DNA from: Actinomycetota bacterium
GTDB lineage: Bacteria; Actinomycetota; Thermoleophilia; Solirubrobacterales; Solirubrobacteraceae
Direction of reading: 5' to 3'
Length of the DNA stretch: 64,000 nt
Assembly (NCBI GenBank): GCA_005888335.1
Contig: VAWY01000068.1
Span: 1-64,000 of the forward strand
The position numbers and the translations under genes were made by a program. Below, in pieces: positions 24,447 through 37,225 of this stretch. Within the stretch, counting starts at the first letter, position 1; the number at the start of each line of letters is the position of its first letter. Under the pieces are notes generated by a model that made no database searches, was not told the origin of the DNA, and saw only the letters and a program-made list of their open reading frames with translations.

Positions 24447-25337
24447 ATGTCCGAGACGATGCTCCAGCTCCCGCAGGGTCCCGTCCACGTCCGCGAGGAA
24501 GGCCAGGGCCCGCCGATCGTGTTCATCCACGGTCTGCTGGCCGACGGCCGGCTGTGGGACGACGTGGTCGCGCGCCTGTCGCCGAGCGCGCGCTGCATCG
24601 TTCCCGACCTCCCGCTCGGCGCGCACCGCACCGCGCTCAAGCCCGACGCCGACCTCACGCCGTACGGCCTGGCCAAGCTCATCGCCGACCTGCTCGCCGC
24701 GCTCGAGCTCCACGATGTCACGCTGGTCGCCAACGACACCGGCGGCGCGCTGAGCCAGATCCTCGTCACGCGCCACCCCGACCGCATCGGCCGCCTCGTC
24801 CTCACGCCGTGCGACAGCTTCGAGAACTTCCTGCCGGCGATGCTGCGCCCGCTGCAGTACGTCGGCGGCTACGTCCCGGGCGCCCTCGCCCTGATCGCCC
24901 AGACGATGCGCTCCGAGGCGCTGGCGAAGTCGCAGCTCGGCTTCGGCCCGCTCGCCTTCAGCCACCGCCCCGAGCTCTACGTCAGCTGGCTCGAGCCGGC
25001 GCGCAAGGACCGCGGCGTGCGCCGCGACCTCGCGAAGATCTTCCGCGGCATCCGCCCGCGCTACACGCTCGAGGCCGCCGAGCGGCTCCCCGGCTTCCAC
25101 AAGCCCGCCCTCATCGCCTGGGCCGACAAGGACCGCTTCTTCCCGCGCGAGCACGCCGAGCGCCTCGCCCAGCTGCTGCCCGACGCGCGCCTGGAGATCA
25201 TCGAGGGGACGCGGACGTTCATCCCGTTCGATCAGCCCGAGCGGCTCGCGCGGCTCGTCGCCGAGTTCGCGGGCAGCAGCACGAGCCCGCCGACCCCGGC
25301 CAGCGCGAGCAGCAAGGCGCCGCCGGTCTCGAGGTAG
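24447..25337 (+). CDS. alpha/beta-fold hydrolase
   Basis: 296 residues. [20 protein letters not shown] is the oxyanion-hole HG region. [20 protein letters not shown] occupies the nucleophile elbow with Asp (NDTGG), as in haloalkane dehalogenase-like and epoxide-hydrolase-like members. [20 protein letters not shown] carries the acid and a C-terminal His is not obvious. The substrate is unknown; the neighbouring TetR gene and shared operator suggest induction by a small molecule. The last ~35 residues (after FAGSS) are low-complexity and overlap the 3' end of the opposite membrane-protein gene by 106 bp. Confidence 0.85.
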   Translation: MSETMLQLPQGPVHVREEGQGPPIVFIHGLLADGRLWDDVVARLSPSARCIVPDLPLGAHRTALKPDADLTPYGLAKLIADLLAALELHDVTLVANDTGGALSQILVTRHPDRIGRLVLTPCDSFENFLPAMLRPLQYVGGYVPGALALIAQTMRSEALAKSQLGFGPLAFSHRPELYVSWLEPARKDRGVRRDLAKIFRGIRPRYTLEAAERLPGFHKPALIAWADKDRFFPREHAERLAQLLPDARLEIIEGTRTFIPFDQPERLARLVAEFAGSSTSPPTPASASSKAPPVSR

Positions 25338-25732
25338 AAGCCGGGCCCGGGGCGCGCCTCCGCCGACTCGTAGCGCTCGCCGATGACGCCCGTCGACTGC
25401 GTGTCGGGCAGGTCCTTGGCGAGCGCGATGATCAGCGCGACGGCCGCGAGCGCGACGAGCCCGAACATCGCGGGGCGCGCGCGCCGGCGCGCCGCGCCCC
25501 AGGCGAGTGGCAGCGAAGCGACGCCGAGCACGGCCATCGCCCACGCGTGCTGGCCGTGACCGCTCAAACGCTCCTTGACGACGGTCAGCACGTTGACCTC
25601 CACCAGGGTCGACAGGTCGGCCGCGACGAGCATGGCGGCGCCCGCGAGACCGGCCACCAGCAGCCCCATGGACAGCGCCGACCAGGTGCTATAGTCCCCC
25701 GTCGGCTCCGAGGCGTCCGTACGGGCGCTCAC
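25232..25732 (-). CDS. small integral membrane protein of unknown function
   Basis: 166 residues from the GTG at 25732. It has about four hydrophobic spans ([67 protein letters not shown]) and a loop [20 protein letters not shown] likely outside the membrane. I chose the GTG because a TAGAAC -10 box ends seven bases before it; an ATG at 25792 would add 20 residues. Its 3' end overlaps the hydrolase gene by 106 bp on the other strand. Its 5' end is overlapped by the fusA promoter. Confidence 0.65.
   Translation of the reverse strand: MSARTDASEPTGDYSTWSALSMGLLVAGLAGAAMLVAADLSTLVEVNVLTVVKERLSGHGQHAWAMAVLGVASLPLAWGAARRRARPAMFGLVALAAVALIIALAKDLPDTQSTGVIGERYESAEARPGPGFYLETGGALLLALAGVGGLVLLPANSATSRASRSG
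25669..25695 (+). promoter_or_regulatory. candidate fusA promoter, extended -10
   Basis: TGGACA (25669-25674), 15 bp, then TGC-TATAGT with TATAGT at 25690-25695. Transcription from here would give a leader of about 200 nt ahead of fusA that contains an intrinsic terminator. The box lies inside the 5' part of the opposite membrane-protein gene. Confidence 0.5.
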
Positions 25733-25834
25733 GAGGCCGGTTCTAGGCAGGATGGTGACCTCGACCACATAGCGATCCCGACCGGGAGACATAACAACGG
25801 TCGTGACGCATGCGGGCCCGAGGGGCCCGTTTTT
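25702..25834 (+). ncRNA. possible attenuated leader or small RNA ahead of fusA
   Basis: The interval runs from the predicted start of the TATAGT promoter to a T-tailed hairpin and holds no supported gene apart from a six-codon ATG ORF at 25752-25772. A short terminated transcript, or attenuation of fusA, is inferred; no known RNA family was recognised. Confidence 0.3.
25813..25834 (+). terminator. intrinsic terminator upstream of fusA
   Basis: CGGGCCC-GAG-GGGCCCG followed directly by TTTTT, the most canonical Rho-independent terminator in the window. It lies 69 bp before the fusA ATG and downstream of the predicted fusA promoter. Confidence 0.7.
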
Positions 25835-25902
25835 CGTGCCCGGGTCCGCGGTACGCCACAGACAACGCCGCAGCCGCCCACGCTCCCCGACCAATTCCGC
25901 TC

Positions 25903-28017
<2,115 letters not shown>

Positions 28018-28064
28018 AAGAGCTACCTTCCAACGGTTCGAGACTTTCGGAGGAGAAGGACACA

Positions 28065-29249
<1,185 letters not shown>

Positions 29250-29280
29250 GCGCCGAGGAGACACGTCTCAAGCAGTGATC

Positions 29281-29304
29281 GGGGCGGGCTCGCGAGCCCG
29301 CCCC
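29281..29304 (+). terminator. 24 bp perfect palindrome between tuf and rpsJ
   Basis: GGGGCGGGCTCG and CGAGCCCGCCCC are exact complements. A smaller stem GAGAC-AC-GTCTC (29258-29269) precedes it. With no T tract it may be a terminator or an mRNA-processing or stability hairpin; it lies ten bases before the rpsJ ATG and could also affect its initiation. Confidence 0.55.
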
Positions 29305-29313
29305 CTCCGCGAC

Positions 29314-29637
29314 ATGGCCACTCACACGCAGAACAAGATCCGCATCCGCCTGAAGGCGTACGACCACTCGGCGATCGAGACCGCCGCCAAGGAGATCGTC
29401 GAGACGGCGACCCGCACCGGCGCCTCGGTGTCCGGGCCTGTGCCCCTGCCCACCGAGAAGAACGTCTACGCCGTGATCCGGTCGCCGTTCAAGGACAAGG
29501 ACTCCCAGGAGCACTTCGAGATCCGCACGCACAAGCGGCTGATCGACATCCATCAACCCACCCCGAAGACCGTCGACTCCCTCCAGCGCCTGGACCACCT
29601 GCCCGCGGGGGTCGACATCGAGATCCGCCTGGCGTGA
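29314..29637 (+). CDS. rpsJ: 30S ribosomal protein S10
   Basis: 107 residues. S10 is part of the 30S head and doubles as NusE in antitermination complexes. [20 protein letters not shown] and [18 protein letters not shown] are diagnostic. The ATG at 29314 is chosen over an in-frame codon at 29275. It is the first gene of the S10 cluster and its stop overlaps the rplC start (TGATG). Confidence 0.97.
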   Translation: MATHTQNKIRIRLKAYDHSAIETAAKEIVETATRTGASVSGPVPLPTEKNVYAVIRSPFKDKDSQEHFEIRTHKRLIDIHQPTPKTVDSLQRLDHLPAGVDIEIRLA

Positions 29638-30254
29638 TGGCCGCGATCCTCGCTCGCAAGGTCGGGATGACGCAGGTGTTCACCGACGAGGGCATCGTCG
29701 AGCGCGTCACGGTGCTCGAGGCCGGCCCCTGTCCGGTCACGGGCATCCGCACCGTCGACCGCGACGGCTACGAGGCCGTGCAGCTCGCATTCGGCGCGGT
29801 CAAGGAGAAGCACCTGAGCAAGGCCGAGCTCGGCCACCTGCGCAAGGCCGACGCGCCGCCGTCCAAGCACCTCGTCGAGTTCCGCGACGAGGCCGGCGAG
29901 CTGCAGGTCGGCGACACGGTGACCGTCGGTGCGTTCGCCGCCGGCCAGAAGGTCAAGGTCTCGGGCACGAGCAAGGGCAAGGGCTTCCAGGGCACGGTCA
30001 AGCGCCACAAGTTCAGCCGCGGGCCGGCCAGCCACGGCTCGCACAACGTGCGTGCGCCGGGCTCGATCGGCGCGTCGGCGACGCCCTCGCGCGTGTTCAA
30101 GGGCATCCGCGGGCCCGGCCACATGGGCTCCGAGCGCGTCACTCAGCGCGGGCTGACCGTCGTCGACGTCCGGCCTCGTGAGAACCTGCTGCTCATCCGC
30201 GGCGCGGTGCCCGGCCCGCGCAACGGCGTCGTGGAGGTGCGGTCCGATGGCTAG
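29637..30254 (+). CDS. rplC: 50S ribosomal protein L3
   Basis: 205 residues. Begins [15 protein letters not shown] and contains the conserved KGKGFQGTVKRHKFSRGPAS loop that reaches the peptidyl-transferase region. The ATG at 29637 overlaps the rpsJ stop; a GTG three bases upstream is an alternative. Its 3' end overlaps rplD by eight bases, so translation is coupled. Confidence 0.97.
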   Translation: MAAILARKVGMTQVFTDEGIVERVTVLEAGPCPVTGIRTVDRDGYEAVQLAFGAVKEKHLSKAELGHLRKADAPPSKHLVEFRDEAGELQVGDTVTVGAFAAGQKVKVSGTSKGKGFQGTVKRHKFSRGPASHGSHNVRAPGSIGASATPSRVFKGIRGPGHMGSERVTQRGLTVVDVRPRENLLLIRGAVPGPRNGVVEVRSDG

Positions 30255-30882
30255 CGCACCCGTCCTCGGTGGCACGAACAAGGTGGAGCTCGACGACGCC
30301 GCCTTCGGCGCCGAGTTCCACGAGCCGCTCGTGCACGAGTCGGTGCGCGCCGAGCTCGCCGCGCGCCGCCAGGGCACGCACGCGACGAAGACGCGCGGCA
30401 AGGTCGCGGGCGGCGGCGCCAAGCCGTGGCGCCAGAAGGGCACCGGGCGCGCGCGCCAGGGCTCGATCCGCGCGCCGCACTTCGCCGGCGGCGGCACCGT
30501 CTTCGGCCCCCAGCCGCGCAGCTACACCTTCAAGGTCAACCGCAAGGAGCGCCGTGCCGCGCTGCGCAGCGCGCTGTCGCTGCATGCCGGCCGCGGCTCG
30601 CTGGCCGTGCTCGACCCCGCGCCCTTCGGCGAGACGCCGTCGGCCAAGCAGGCGGCCGCGCTGGTGGCCGAGTGGGGCCAGCCGCGCGGCGTGCTCGTCG
30701 TGCTCACCGAGGCCGAGGCGCGCGTCGCGCTCTCGTTCCGCAACCTGGACCGCACCTCGGTGCTGCCCGCCGACGCCGTCGGGGTGACCGATCTCGTCGG
30801 CGCGAGCGCCGTCCTGTGCTCGCAGGGCGCGCTCGACGCGCTCACGGCCCGCGCGAAGGGCGAGAAGGGCGGTGAGGCGTAG
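30247..30882 (+). CDS. rplD: 50S ribosomal protein L4
   Basis: 211 residues. L4 lines the exit tunnel and in many bacteria represses the S10 operon. The tunnel loop is seen in [20 protein letters not shown] and [17 protein letters not shown]. The ATG at 30247 lies inside the end of rplC. rplW starts at the base after the stop. Confidence 0.97.
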   Translation: MASAPVLGGTNKVELDDAAFGAEFHEPLVHESVRAELAARRQGTHATKTRGKVAGGGAKPWRQKGTGRARQGSIRAPHFAGGGTVFGPQPRSYTFKVNRKERRAALRSALSLHAGRGSLAVLDPAPFGETPSAKQAAALVAEWGQPRGVLVVLTEAEARVALSFRNLDRTSVLPADAVGVTDLVGASAVLCSQGALDALTARAKGEKGGEA

Positions 30883-31185
30883 ATGGAGCCCACGCAGGTG
30901 ATCATCCGCCCGGTGGTCAGCGAGAAGAGCTACGTCCTCGCGGCGGCCGACAAGTACACGTTCCGCGTCCATCCCAAGGCGCACAAGACGCAGATCCGCC
31001 AGGCCGTCGAGCACCTCTTCGGCGTTGGCGTCGTCGACGTGCGCACGATGTCGGTCAAGTCCAAGCCCAAGCGCCGCGGGTTCACCGCCGGCCGCTCGCG
31101 CTCGTGGAAGAAGGCCGTCGTGCAGGTGCGCCCGGGGGACACCATCCCGATCTTCCAGGGCCTGCAAGGGCTCGAGGGGGAGTAG
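30883..31185 (+). CDS. rplW: 50S ribosomal protein L23
   Basis: 100 residues, normal. L23 sits at the tunnel exit and docks trigger factor and [23 protein letters not shown] and [17 protein letters not shown] are diagnostic. It abuts rplD directly and rplB follows after 3 bp. Confidence 0.97.
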   Translation: MEPTQVIIRPVVSEKSYVLAAADKYTFRVHPKAHKTQIRQAVEHLFGVGVVDVRTMSVKSKPKRRGFTAGRSRSWKKAVVQVRPGDTIPIFQGLQGLEGE

Positions 31186-31188
31186 GCC

Positions 31189-32027
<839 letters not shown>

Positions 32028-32031
<4 letters not shown>

Positions 32032-32300
32032 GCCGCAGTTCGAAGAAGGGCCCGTGGGTCGAGGAGCGGCTGATGCGCCGCATCGAGGAGCTGAACGCGT
32101 CGAACGCCAAGACCATGGTCAGGACGTGGTCGCGCGCCTCGACGATCTTCCCGGACATGGTCGGGCACACGATCGCCGTGCACGACGGGCGCAAGCACGT
32201 CCCGGTCTTCGTCAGCGAGGCGATGGTCGGCCACAAGCTCGGGGAGTTCGCGCCCACGCGCACCTACCGCGGCCACGCCGGCTCGGGGAGGGTCCGCTGA
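32028..32300 (+). CDS. rpsS: 30S ribosomal protein S19
   Basis: 90 residues. [20 protein letters not shown] and [17 protein letters not shown] are diagnostic. S19 lies in the 30S head with S13. The ATG overlaps the rplB stop, and its TGA overlaps the rplV ATG. Confidence 0.97.
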
Positions 32301-33040
32301 TGGCGCGCGATGCAGGCAAGCAGTCGCCCGGCGACGTCGGCACCAAGGTCGACCAGCCGAGCGAGCAGGCGGGCGCGGAGAAGGCCCAGCTCGAGGCGCA
32401 GGAGGCCGCGCAGGCCGCCGGCGTCGAAGAGGCGGCCGAGAAGGCCCAGCGCGCGCCGCGGCCGCGCCGGCGCTCCAGGCCCGTCGAGGGCGAGGCCGAG
32501 GGCACGGCGGCCGAGGAGACCGGCGTCGAGAAGGAGGCCGCCGGCGCCGTCGCCGACGTGAAGATCGAGGAGAAGCCCGCCCCGCGCAAGCGCGGCAGCC
32601 GCGGCGGGCGCGGGCGGGCGACGGAACCGGCCGCCGAGGCGGCGCCGCCCAAGGAGCAGCCCGCGCGCCGGCGGGCCCCGGAACGCGTCAACGGCGCCGC
32701 GCCGGTCGTGCGCGCCCAGGCCAAGTACGTGCGCACGTCCGCGCGCAAGGCCCGCATGGTCTGCGACCACATCCGCGGCAAGTCCGTCGACGAGGCGCGC
32801 GCGATCCTCGCCTACACGCCGCGCGCGGTCGCGCGCGACTGGAGCAAGCTGCTCGAGTCGGCGATCGCGAACGCCGAGCACAACCACGAGCTCGTCGGCG
32901 ACGACCTGAAGGTCCTCGCCGCCTTCGCCGACGAGGGGCCGACGCTCAAGCGCTTCCGCCCGCGCGCCATGGGCCGCGCGACGCGGATCCGCAAGCGCAC
33001 GAGCCACCTGACGATCACCCTGACGCCGAAGGAGTCCTGA
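32300..33040 (+). CDS. rplV: 50S ribosomal protein L22 with ~135-residue N-terminal extension
   Basis: 246 residues; L22 is usually 110-120. The canonical domain occupies about residues 136-246 ([20 protein letters not shown] to [12 protein letters not shown]) and includes the beta hairpin that lines the exit tunnel. The extra N-terminus alternates Ala/Glu/Gln helical segments (residues ~20-50), basic patches ([21 protein letters not shown]) and acidic stretches. The ATG at 32300 is strongly supported because it overlaps the rpsS stop (TGATG) like its neighbours. An internal GTG near 32687 would give a short protein, but the extension has normal codon use. Confidence 0.93.
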   Translation: MARDAGKQSPGDVGTKVDQPSEQAGAEKAQLEAQEAAQAAGVEEAAEKAQRAPRPRRRSRPVEGEAEGTAAEETGVEKEAAGAVADVKIEEKPAPRKRGSRGGRGRATEPAAEAAPPKEQPARRRAPERVNGAAPVVRAQAKYVRTSARKARMVCDHIRGKSVDEARAILAYTPRAVARDWSKLLESAIANAEHNHELVGDDLKVLAAFADEGPTLKRFRPRAMGRATRIRKRTSHLTITLTPKES

Positions 33041-33918
33041 TGGGGCAGAAGGTGCACCCCGAGGCCATGCGCGTCGGGTACATCCACGACTGGAAGTCCA
33101 ACTGGTTCAACGAGCGCCACTTCGCCGACTACCTCGACGAGGACGTGCGCATCCGCGGCCACATCACCGGCAAGCTCGCGCACGCCGGACTGTCGGACAT
33201 CACGATCCGCAAGGACGCCAACGAGGTGGAGGTCAACATCCACACCGCGCGCCCGGGGATCGTGATCGGCAAGTCGGGCACCGAGGTCGATGCGCTGCGC
33301 AAGGACCTGCACCGGATGACCGGCAAGGCCATCAAGGTCAACATCCTCGAGATCAAGCGGCCCGAGCTCGATGCGAAGCTCGTCGCGCAGTCGGTGGCCG
33401 AGCAGCTCCAGAACCGCGTCGCGTTCCGCCGCGCGATGAAGCGCGCGCTGACCAGCGCGATGCGCTCGGGGGCCAAGGGCTGCAAGATCCAGGTTGGCGG
33501 GCGGCTCGGCGGCGCCGAGATGGCGCGCACCGAGAGCTACTCGGACGGCCGCGTCCCGCTGCACACGCTGCGCGCGGACATCGACTACGGCTTCTACGAG
33601 GCGCGCACGACGTTCGGCCGCATCGGCGTGAAGTGCTGGATGAACAAGGGCGAGATCATGCCCGAGGGCTTCACCGGCGTTGATCTGACCGAGATGGAGG
33701 CCCCGGCGCCGCCGACCGGCCGCGACGACCGCGAGGGCCGCGGGCGCGGCCGCGGCGACGGGCGCGGGCGCGGCGGGCGCGGCGGCGGCCCCGGCGGCCC
33801 GGGCGGGCCCGGCGGCGGCCGCGGGCGCGGCGGCCGCGGCGGCGGCGGGGGCGGCGGCCCCCGCGGCGCGGGCGGCGGCGGGCGCGGCGGCGGCGGGCCG
33901 CGAGGAGGTGGCCGCTAG
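33040..33918 (+). CDS. rpsC: 30S ribosomal protein S3 with RGG-rich C-terminal tail
   Basis: 292 residues; typical S3 has 210-240. Residues 1-225 are normal: [20 protein letters not shown], the KH-domain loop [16 protein letters not shown] and the C-terminal domain with [12 protein letters not shown]. From residue 228 to the end (~65 residues) the chain is almost only Gly and Arg, with repeated RGG and GRGRGG units. S3 helps form the mRNA entry channel and helicase; a flexible basic tail there could bind incoming mRNA (inference). The start overlaps the rplV stop. Confidence 0.95.
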   Translation: MGQKVHPEAMRVGYIHDWKSNWFNERHFADYLDEDVRIRGHITGKLAHAGLSDITIRKDANEVEVNIHTARPGIVIGKSGTEVDALRKDLHRMTGKAIKVNILEIKRPELDAKLVAQSVAEQLQNRVAFRRAMKRALTSAMRSGAKGCKIQVGGRLGGAEMARTESYSDGRVPLHTLRADIDYGFYEARTTFGRIGVKCWMNKGEIMPEGFTGVDLTEMEAPAPPTGRDDREGRGRGRGDGRGRGGRGGGPGGPGGPGGGRGRGGRGGGGGGGPRGAGGGGRGGGGPRGGGR

Positions 33919-34341
33919 ATGCTCTCGCCCAAGCGCGTCAAGCACCGCAAGCAGCACCGCGGGCGCCGGCACGGTCTCAGCCGCGGGCAGACCCGCGTCC
34001 AGTTCGGCGAGTACGGCCTCAAGGCGCTCGACCAGGGCTGGCTGACCAACCGCCAGATCGAGGCCGCGCGTATCGCGATGACCCGCAAGATGAAGCGCGG
34101 CGGCAAGGTCTGGATCAACGTCTATCCCGACAAGCCCTTCACGAAGAAGCCTGCCGAGACCCGCATGGGCTCGGGCAAGGGCTCGCCCGAGGGCTGGGTC
34201 GCCGTGGTCAAGCCCGGGCGCGTGATGTTCGAGCTGGCCGGCGTGCCGGACTCGCTGGCCCGCGAGGCCATGCGCCTGGCCGGGCACAAGCTCCCGGTGC
34301 GCACGAAGGTCGTGACCCGCGAGGAGGCCGAGGCGGCGTGA
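33919..34341 (+). CDS. rplP: 50S ribosomal protein L16
   Basis: 140 residues. [20 protein letters not shown] start, [20 protein letters not shown] and the conserved C-terminus. L16 contacts A-site tRNA. It begins at the base after the rpsC stop, and its TGA overlaps the rpmC GTG. Confidence 0.97.
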   Translation: MLSPKRVKHRKQHRGRRHGLSRGQTRVQFGEYGLKALDQGWLTNRQIEAARIAMTRKMKRGGKVWINVYPDKPFTKKPAETRMGSGKGSPEGWVAVVKPGRVMFELAGVPDSLAREAMRLAGHKLPVRTKVVTREEAEAA

Positions 34342-34550
34342 AGTCCAAGGATCTGCGCGACCTCTCCGACACCGAGCTCGTCGAGCACGTCCGCACCCAG
34401 CGCCGCGAGGCGTTCGGCCTGCGCTTCCAGCACGCGACCGGCGAGCTCGAGAACACGGCGGGCCTGGGCACCGCCAAGCGCGGTCTGGCTCGCGCCCTGA
34501 CCATCGCCCAACAGCGCGGCATCGACACCCACACCCTGCGACATGGCTGA
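34338..34550 (+). CDS. rpmC: 50S ribosomal protein L29
   Basis: 70 residues starting with a GTG in a GTGA overlap. [20 protein letters not shown] and [15 protein letters not shown] fit the family. L29 is at the tunnel exit beside L23. Its last eight bases overlap the rpsQ start. Confidence 0.95.
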   Translation: MKSKDLRDLSDTELVEHVRTQRREAFGLRFQHATGELENTAGLGTAKRGLARALTIAQQRGIDTHTLRHG

Positions 34551-35172
34551 CGAAGAGACTCCCGAGACGACTGAGGAAGAGACGGCCGCTGAGGCTGCGC
34601 CTACCGAGGGCACCGAGCCCGAGGGCGCGGCCGCGGCGGAGGAGCCCGCCGCTGCCGACGTCGAGTCCGAGGAGGACCGCCCGGCGGGCGACGTCAGCCC
34701 GCCGCCGCCTGCTCTCCCGCGCCGGGAGCAGCGCGCCGCCGCCAAGCAGGCCGCCGCGTCGCAGCGCGCCCCGCGCTCGCGCGAGGAGCGCCAGGCCGAC
34801 CGCGACGCCGAGCGCAAGCGCAAGGCGGCGCAGCGCCGGCGCCGGCGTCTGAAGGAGCGCGAGCGGGCCAAGGCGACCACGACCGCGGCCGCCGAGCCGA
34901 CGCTCGCCGTGCACGAGCCGACCACGGGCCGCCCGAAGGAGCGTCTGGGCAGGGTCGTCTCCGACAAGGCCGACCAGACGATCACGGTGCGCATCGACAT
35001 CGCCCGCCGTCACCGTTTCTACGAGAAGGTCGTGCGCTCGTCGTCGACGCTGCATGCCCACGACCCGAGCAACGACGCCCACGAGGGCGACCTCGTCCGC
35101 GTCGTCGAGTCGCGGCCGCTGTCCAAGACCAAGCGCTGGCGCCTGGTCGAGGTGCTGGAGCGGGCCCGATGA
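34543..35172 (+). CDS. rpsQ: 30S ribosomal protein S17 with ~130-residue N-terminal extension
   Basis: 209 residues; ordinary S17 has 80-90. The canonical OB-fold domain starts near residue 130 ([19 protein letters not shown]) and runs to the end. The extension is bipolar: residues 1-50 are Glu/Ala/Thr-rich and acidic, residues ~60-110 strongly basic ([13 protein letters not shown]). The ATG at 34543 lies in the end of rpmC, the same coupled style as the neighbours, which supports translation of the extension. The function of the extra part is unknown. Confidence 0.92.
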   Translation: MADEETPETTEEETAAEAAPTEGTEPEGAAAAEEPAAADVESEEDRPAGDVSPPPPALPRREQRAAAKQAAASQRAPRSREERQADRDAERKRKAAQRRRRRLKERERAKATTTAAAEPTLAVHEPTTGRPKERLGRVVSDKADQTITVRIDIARRHRFYEKVVRSSSTLHAHDPSNDAHEGDLVRVVESRPLSKTKRWRLVEVLERAR

Positions 35173-35537
35173 TCCAGAACGAGACGCGGCTCAAGGTCGC
35201 CGACAACACCGGCGCCCGCGAGATCCTCTGCATCCGCGTCAAGGGCGGCCACAAGCGCCGCTACGCGGGCGTCGGCGACATCATCACCGCGACCGTCAAG
35301 CAGGCCAACCCGCAGGGCGCCGTCAAGAAGGGCGAGGTCGTGACCGCGGTCGTCGTGCGCACCAAGAAGCCGTTCGGTCGCAACGACGGCACCTACATCG
35401 CCTTCGACGAGAACGCCGCGGTGATCATCGACGCGCAGAACAACCCGCGCGGCACGCGCATCTTCGGCCCGGTCGCGCGCGAGCTGCGCGACGGCGGCTT
35501 CATGAAGATCATCTCGCTGGCCCCGGAGGTGCTCTGA
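35169..35537 (+). CDS. rplN: 50S ribosomal protein L14
   Basis: 122 residues, standard length. [20 protein letters not shown] and the strongly conserved [20 protein letters not shown] are diagnostic. L14 forms intersubunit bridges. ATGA overlap with rpsQ and TGATG overlap with rplX. Confidence 0.98.
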   Translation: MIQNETRLKVADNTGAREILCIRVKGGHKRRYAGVGDIITATVKQANPQGAVKKGEVVTAVVVRTKKPFGRNDGTYIAFDENAAVIIDAQNNPRGTRIFGPVARELRDGGFMKIISLAPEVL

Positions 35538-35866
35538 TGGGCGTCAACCTGCGCATTCGCCGCGACGACGAGGTCGTCGTCATCAGCGGCAAGGACAAGG
35601 GCAAGACCGGCCGCGTGCTGCGCGTCGAGCCCGTCAAGCGGCGCGTCTACGTCGAGGGCCTGAACATCGTCAAGCGCCACCAGCGCCCGTCAGCGCTGAA
35701 CCCGAACGCGCAGGCCGGGGTGATCGAGCGCGAGGGGCCGATCCACGTCTCCAACGTGGCGCTGGTCGACCCCAAGACCAAGAAGCCGACGCGGCTCGGC
35801 ACGACGACGACCACCGACGGCAAGAAGGCGCGCGTCGCGAGGCGCTCCGGCACCCAGATCGACTGA
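35537..35866 (+). CDS. rplX: 50S ribosomal protein L24
   Basis: 109 residues. The KOW motif is seen in [39 protein letters not shown] follows. An early 23S-binding assembly protein. The ATG at 35537 overlaps the rplN stop; rplE starts 4 bp after its end. Confidence 0.97.
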   Translation: MGVNLRIRRDDEVVVISGKDKGKTGRVLRVEPVKRRVYVEGLNIVKRHQRPSALNPNAQAGVIEREGPIHVSNVALVDPKTKKPTRLGTTTTTDGKKARVARRSGTQID

Positions 35867-35870
35867 GGCC

Positions 35871-36440
35871 ATGGCCACCGAAGCCCCCACCACCGCCCGC
35901 CTCAAGACCCGCTACCTCGAGGAGATCCGCCCGGCCCTCATCGAGCGCTTCGGCTACTCGAGCATCATGCAGGTCCCGCGCATCGAGAAGATCACCGTCA
36001 ACATGGGCGTGGGCGACGCCAAGCAGGACTCGCGCATGCTCGAGGCGGCCACCGGGCAGCTGGCGACGCTCGCCGGCCAGCGTCCCAGCGTGCGGCGCGC
36101 CCGCAAGTCGATCGCCGCGTTCAAGCTGCGCGAGGGCATGCCCGTGGGGCTCGCCGTCACGCTGCGCGGCGCGCGCGCCTACGAGTTCCTCGACCGGCTG
36201 ATGTCGATCGCCATCCCGCGCATCCGCGACTTCCGCGGGCTCAGCCGCCGCTCGTTCGACGGCCGCGGGAACTACTCCATGGGCGTGCGCGAGCAGATCA
36301 TCTTCCCGGAGATCGACTACGACGCGATCGACCAGGTGCGCGGGCTCGACATCACCATCACGACGTCGGCGCGCACCGACGAGGAGGCCGAGGCGCTGCT
36401 CGAGGCCTTCGGCATGCCCTTCACCCGAGAGACCACTTAG
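35871..36440 (+). CDS. rplE: 50S ribosomal protein L5
   Basis: 189 residues. [20 protein letters not shown], then [19 protein letters not shown] and [21 protein letters not shown]5 binds 5S rRNA in the central protuberance. It is the third gene of the spc group. Confidence 0.98.
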   Translation: MATEAPTTARLKTRYLEEIRPALIERFGYSSIMQVPRIEKITVNMGVGDAKQDSRMLEAATGQLATLAGQRPSVRRARKSIAAFKLREGMPVGLAVTLRGARAYEFLDRLMSIAIPRIRDFRGLSRRSFDGRGNYSMGVREQIIFPEIDYDAIDQVRGLDITITTSARTDEEAEALLEAFGMPFTRETT

Positions 36441-36446
36441 GAGACC

Positions 36447-36632
36447 ATGGCGAAGACGTCCAAGCGGGTCGCCCAGGCCCGCCCCGCCAAATTCAAGACC
36501 CGCCAGTACAGTAGGTGCCGCCGCTGCGGCCGTCCGCGCGCCGTCTATCGCAAGTTCGGCATCTGCCGGATCTGCCTGCGGGAGCTGGCCCACGGCGGGT
36601 TCATCCCCGGGATGACCAAGAGCAGCTGGTAG
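36447..36632 (+). CDS. rpsZ: 30S ribosomal protein S14, zinc-binding type
   Basis: 61 residues. Two CxxC pairs (RCRRCG and ICRICLRE) show the short zinc-binding type, rather than the longer zinc-free form. Ends in the conserved [12 protein letters not shown]. It lies between rplE and rpsH, the usual place. Confidence 0.97.
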   Translation: MAKTSKRVAQARPAKFKTRQYSRCRRCGRPRAVYRKFGICRICLRELAHGGFIPGMTKSSW

Positions 36633-36648
36633 ACCGAGCGCAGCACCC

Positions 36649-37056
36649 ATGGCCACGACCGACCCCATCGCCGACTTCCTGACGCGGATCCGCAACGCCA
36701 TCCACGCCGCCCACGAGACGGCCGACATCCCGTCGTCCCGGCTCAAGCGCGAGATGGCGCGGATCCTGCGCGAGCAGGGCTACATCGAGTCCTTCGAGAT
36801 CGTGCCTCCCGCTGAGGGGCAGCCCGCCGAGCTGATCAGGGTCCGCCTCAAATACACCGACGACCGCCGGTCCGCCATCTCCGGGCTGCGCCGCGTCTCG
36901 CGGCCCGGCCAGCGCCACTACGCGCCTTCGACGGGGATCCGCAAGGTCCAGGGCGGGATGGGCACGTCGATCGTCTCGACGTCGCGCGGCGTCATGACGG
37001 GCCACGAGGCGCGCCAGGCCGGCGTGGGCGGCGAGGTCGTGGCGGAGGTCTGGTGA
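36649..37056 (+). CDS. rpsH: 30S ribosomal protein S8
   Basis: 135 residues. [20 protein letters not shown] and [20 protein letters not shown] are diagnostic. S8 binds central-domain 16S rRNA and is the translational repressor of the spc operon in E. coli. Here the gene is followed by a 169 bp structured gap before rplF, whereas most junctions in the cluster overlap. Confidence 0.98.
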   Translation: MATTDPIADFLTRIRNAIHAAHETADIPSSRLKREMARILREQGYIESFEIVPPAEGQPAELIRVRLKYTDDRRSAISGLRRVSRPGQRHYAPSTGIRKVQGGMGTSIVSTSRGVMTGHEARQAGVGGEVVAEVW

Positions 37057-37061
37057 GCATG

Positions 37062-37215
37062 CCCCCCGTCCGACTCACGCACCCCTGGATGACGCGGATG
37101 ACCGGCGCTGGATCGGCCGCCGCGTCCTCATGCTTGCATCCAGCAAGCACTTCGTCCGCGTCGACCGCCCAGCTTGGTCCTCCACGCCCCCAGGGGCACG
37201 TGAGCCGAACGGAGG
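37062..37215 (+). promoter_or_regulatory. candidate structured mRNA leader controlling rplF
   Basis: CGACTCACGCACCCCTGG (37071-37088) pairs with CCAGGGGCACGTGAGCCG (37190-37207) at 15 of 18 positions. Outward, the CCCCCCGT segment (37062-37069) can pair with the ACGGAGG Shine-Dalgarno of rplF (37209-37215). Inside are GACGCGG/CCGCGTC (37091, 37120), TGCTTGC-ATCCA-GCAAGCA (37131-37149) and GACC/GGTC. An alternative pairing CTGGATG/CATCCAG is also possible. No ORF of note is present. Confidence 0.6.
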
Positions 37216-37225
37216 ACATGCACGC

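Noticed and set aside
25703..25812. tRNA or known small RNA ahead of fusA
   Set aside because: No cloverleaf or familiar RNA fold could be built; kept only as a low-confidence leader.
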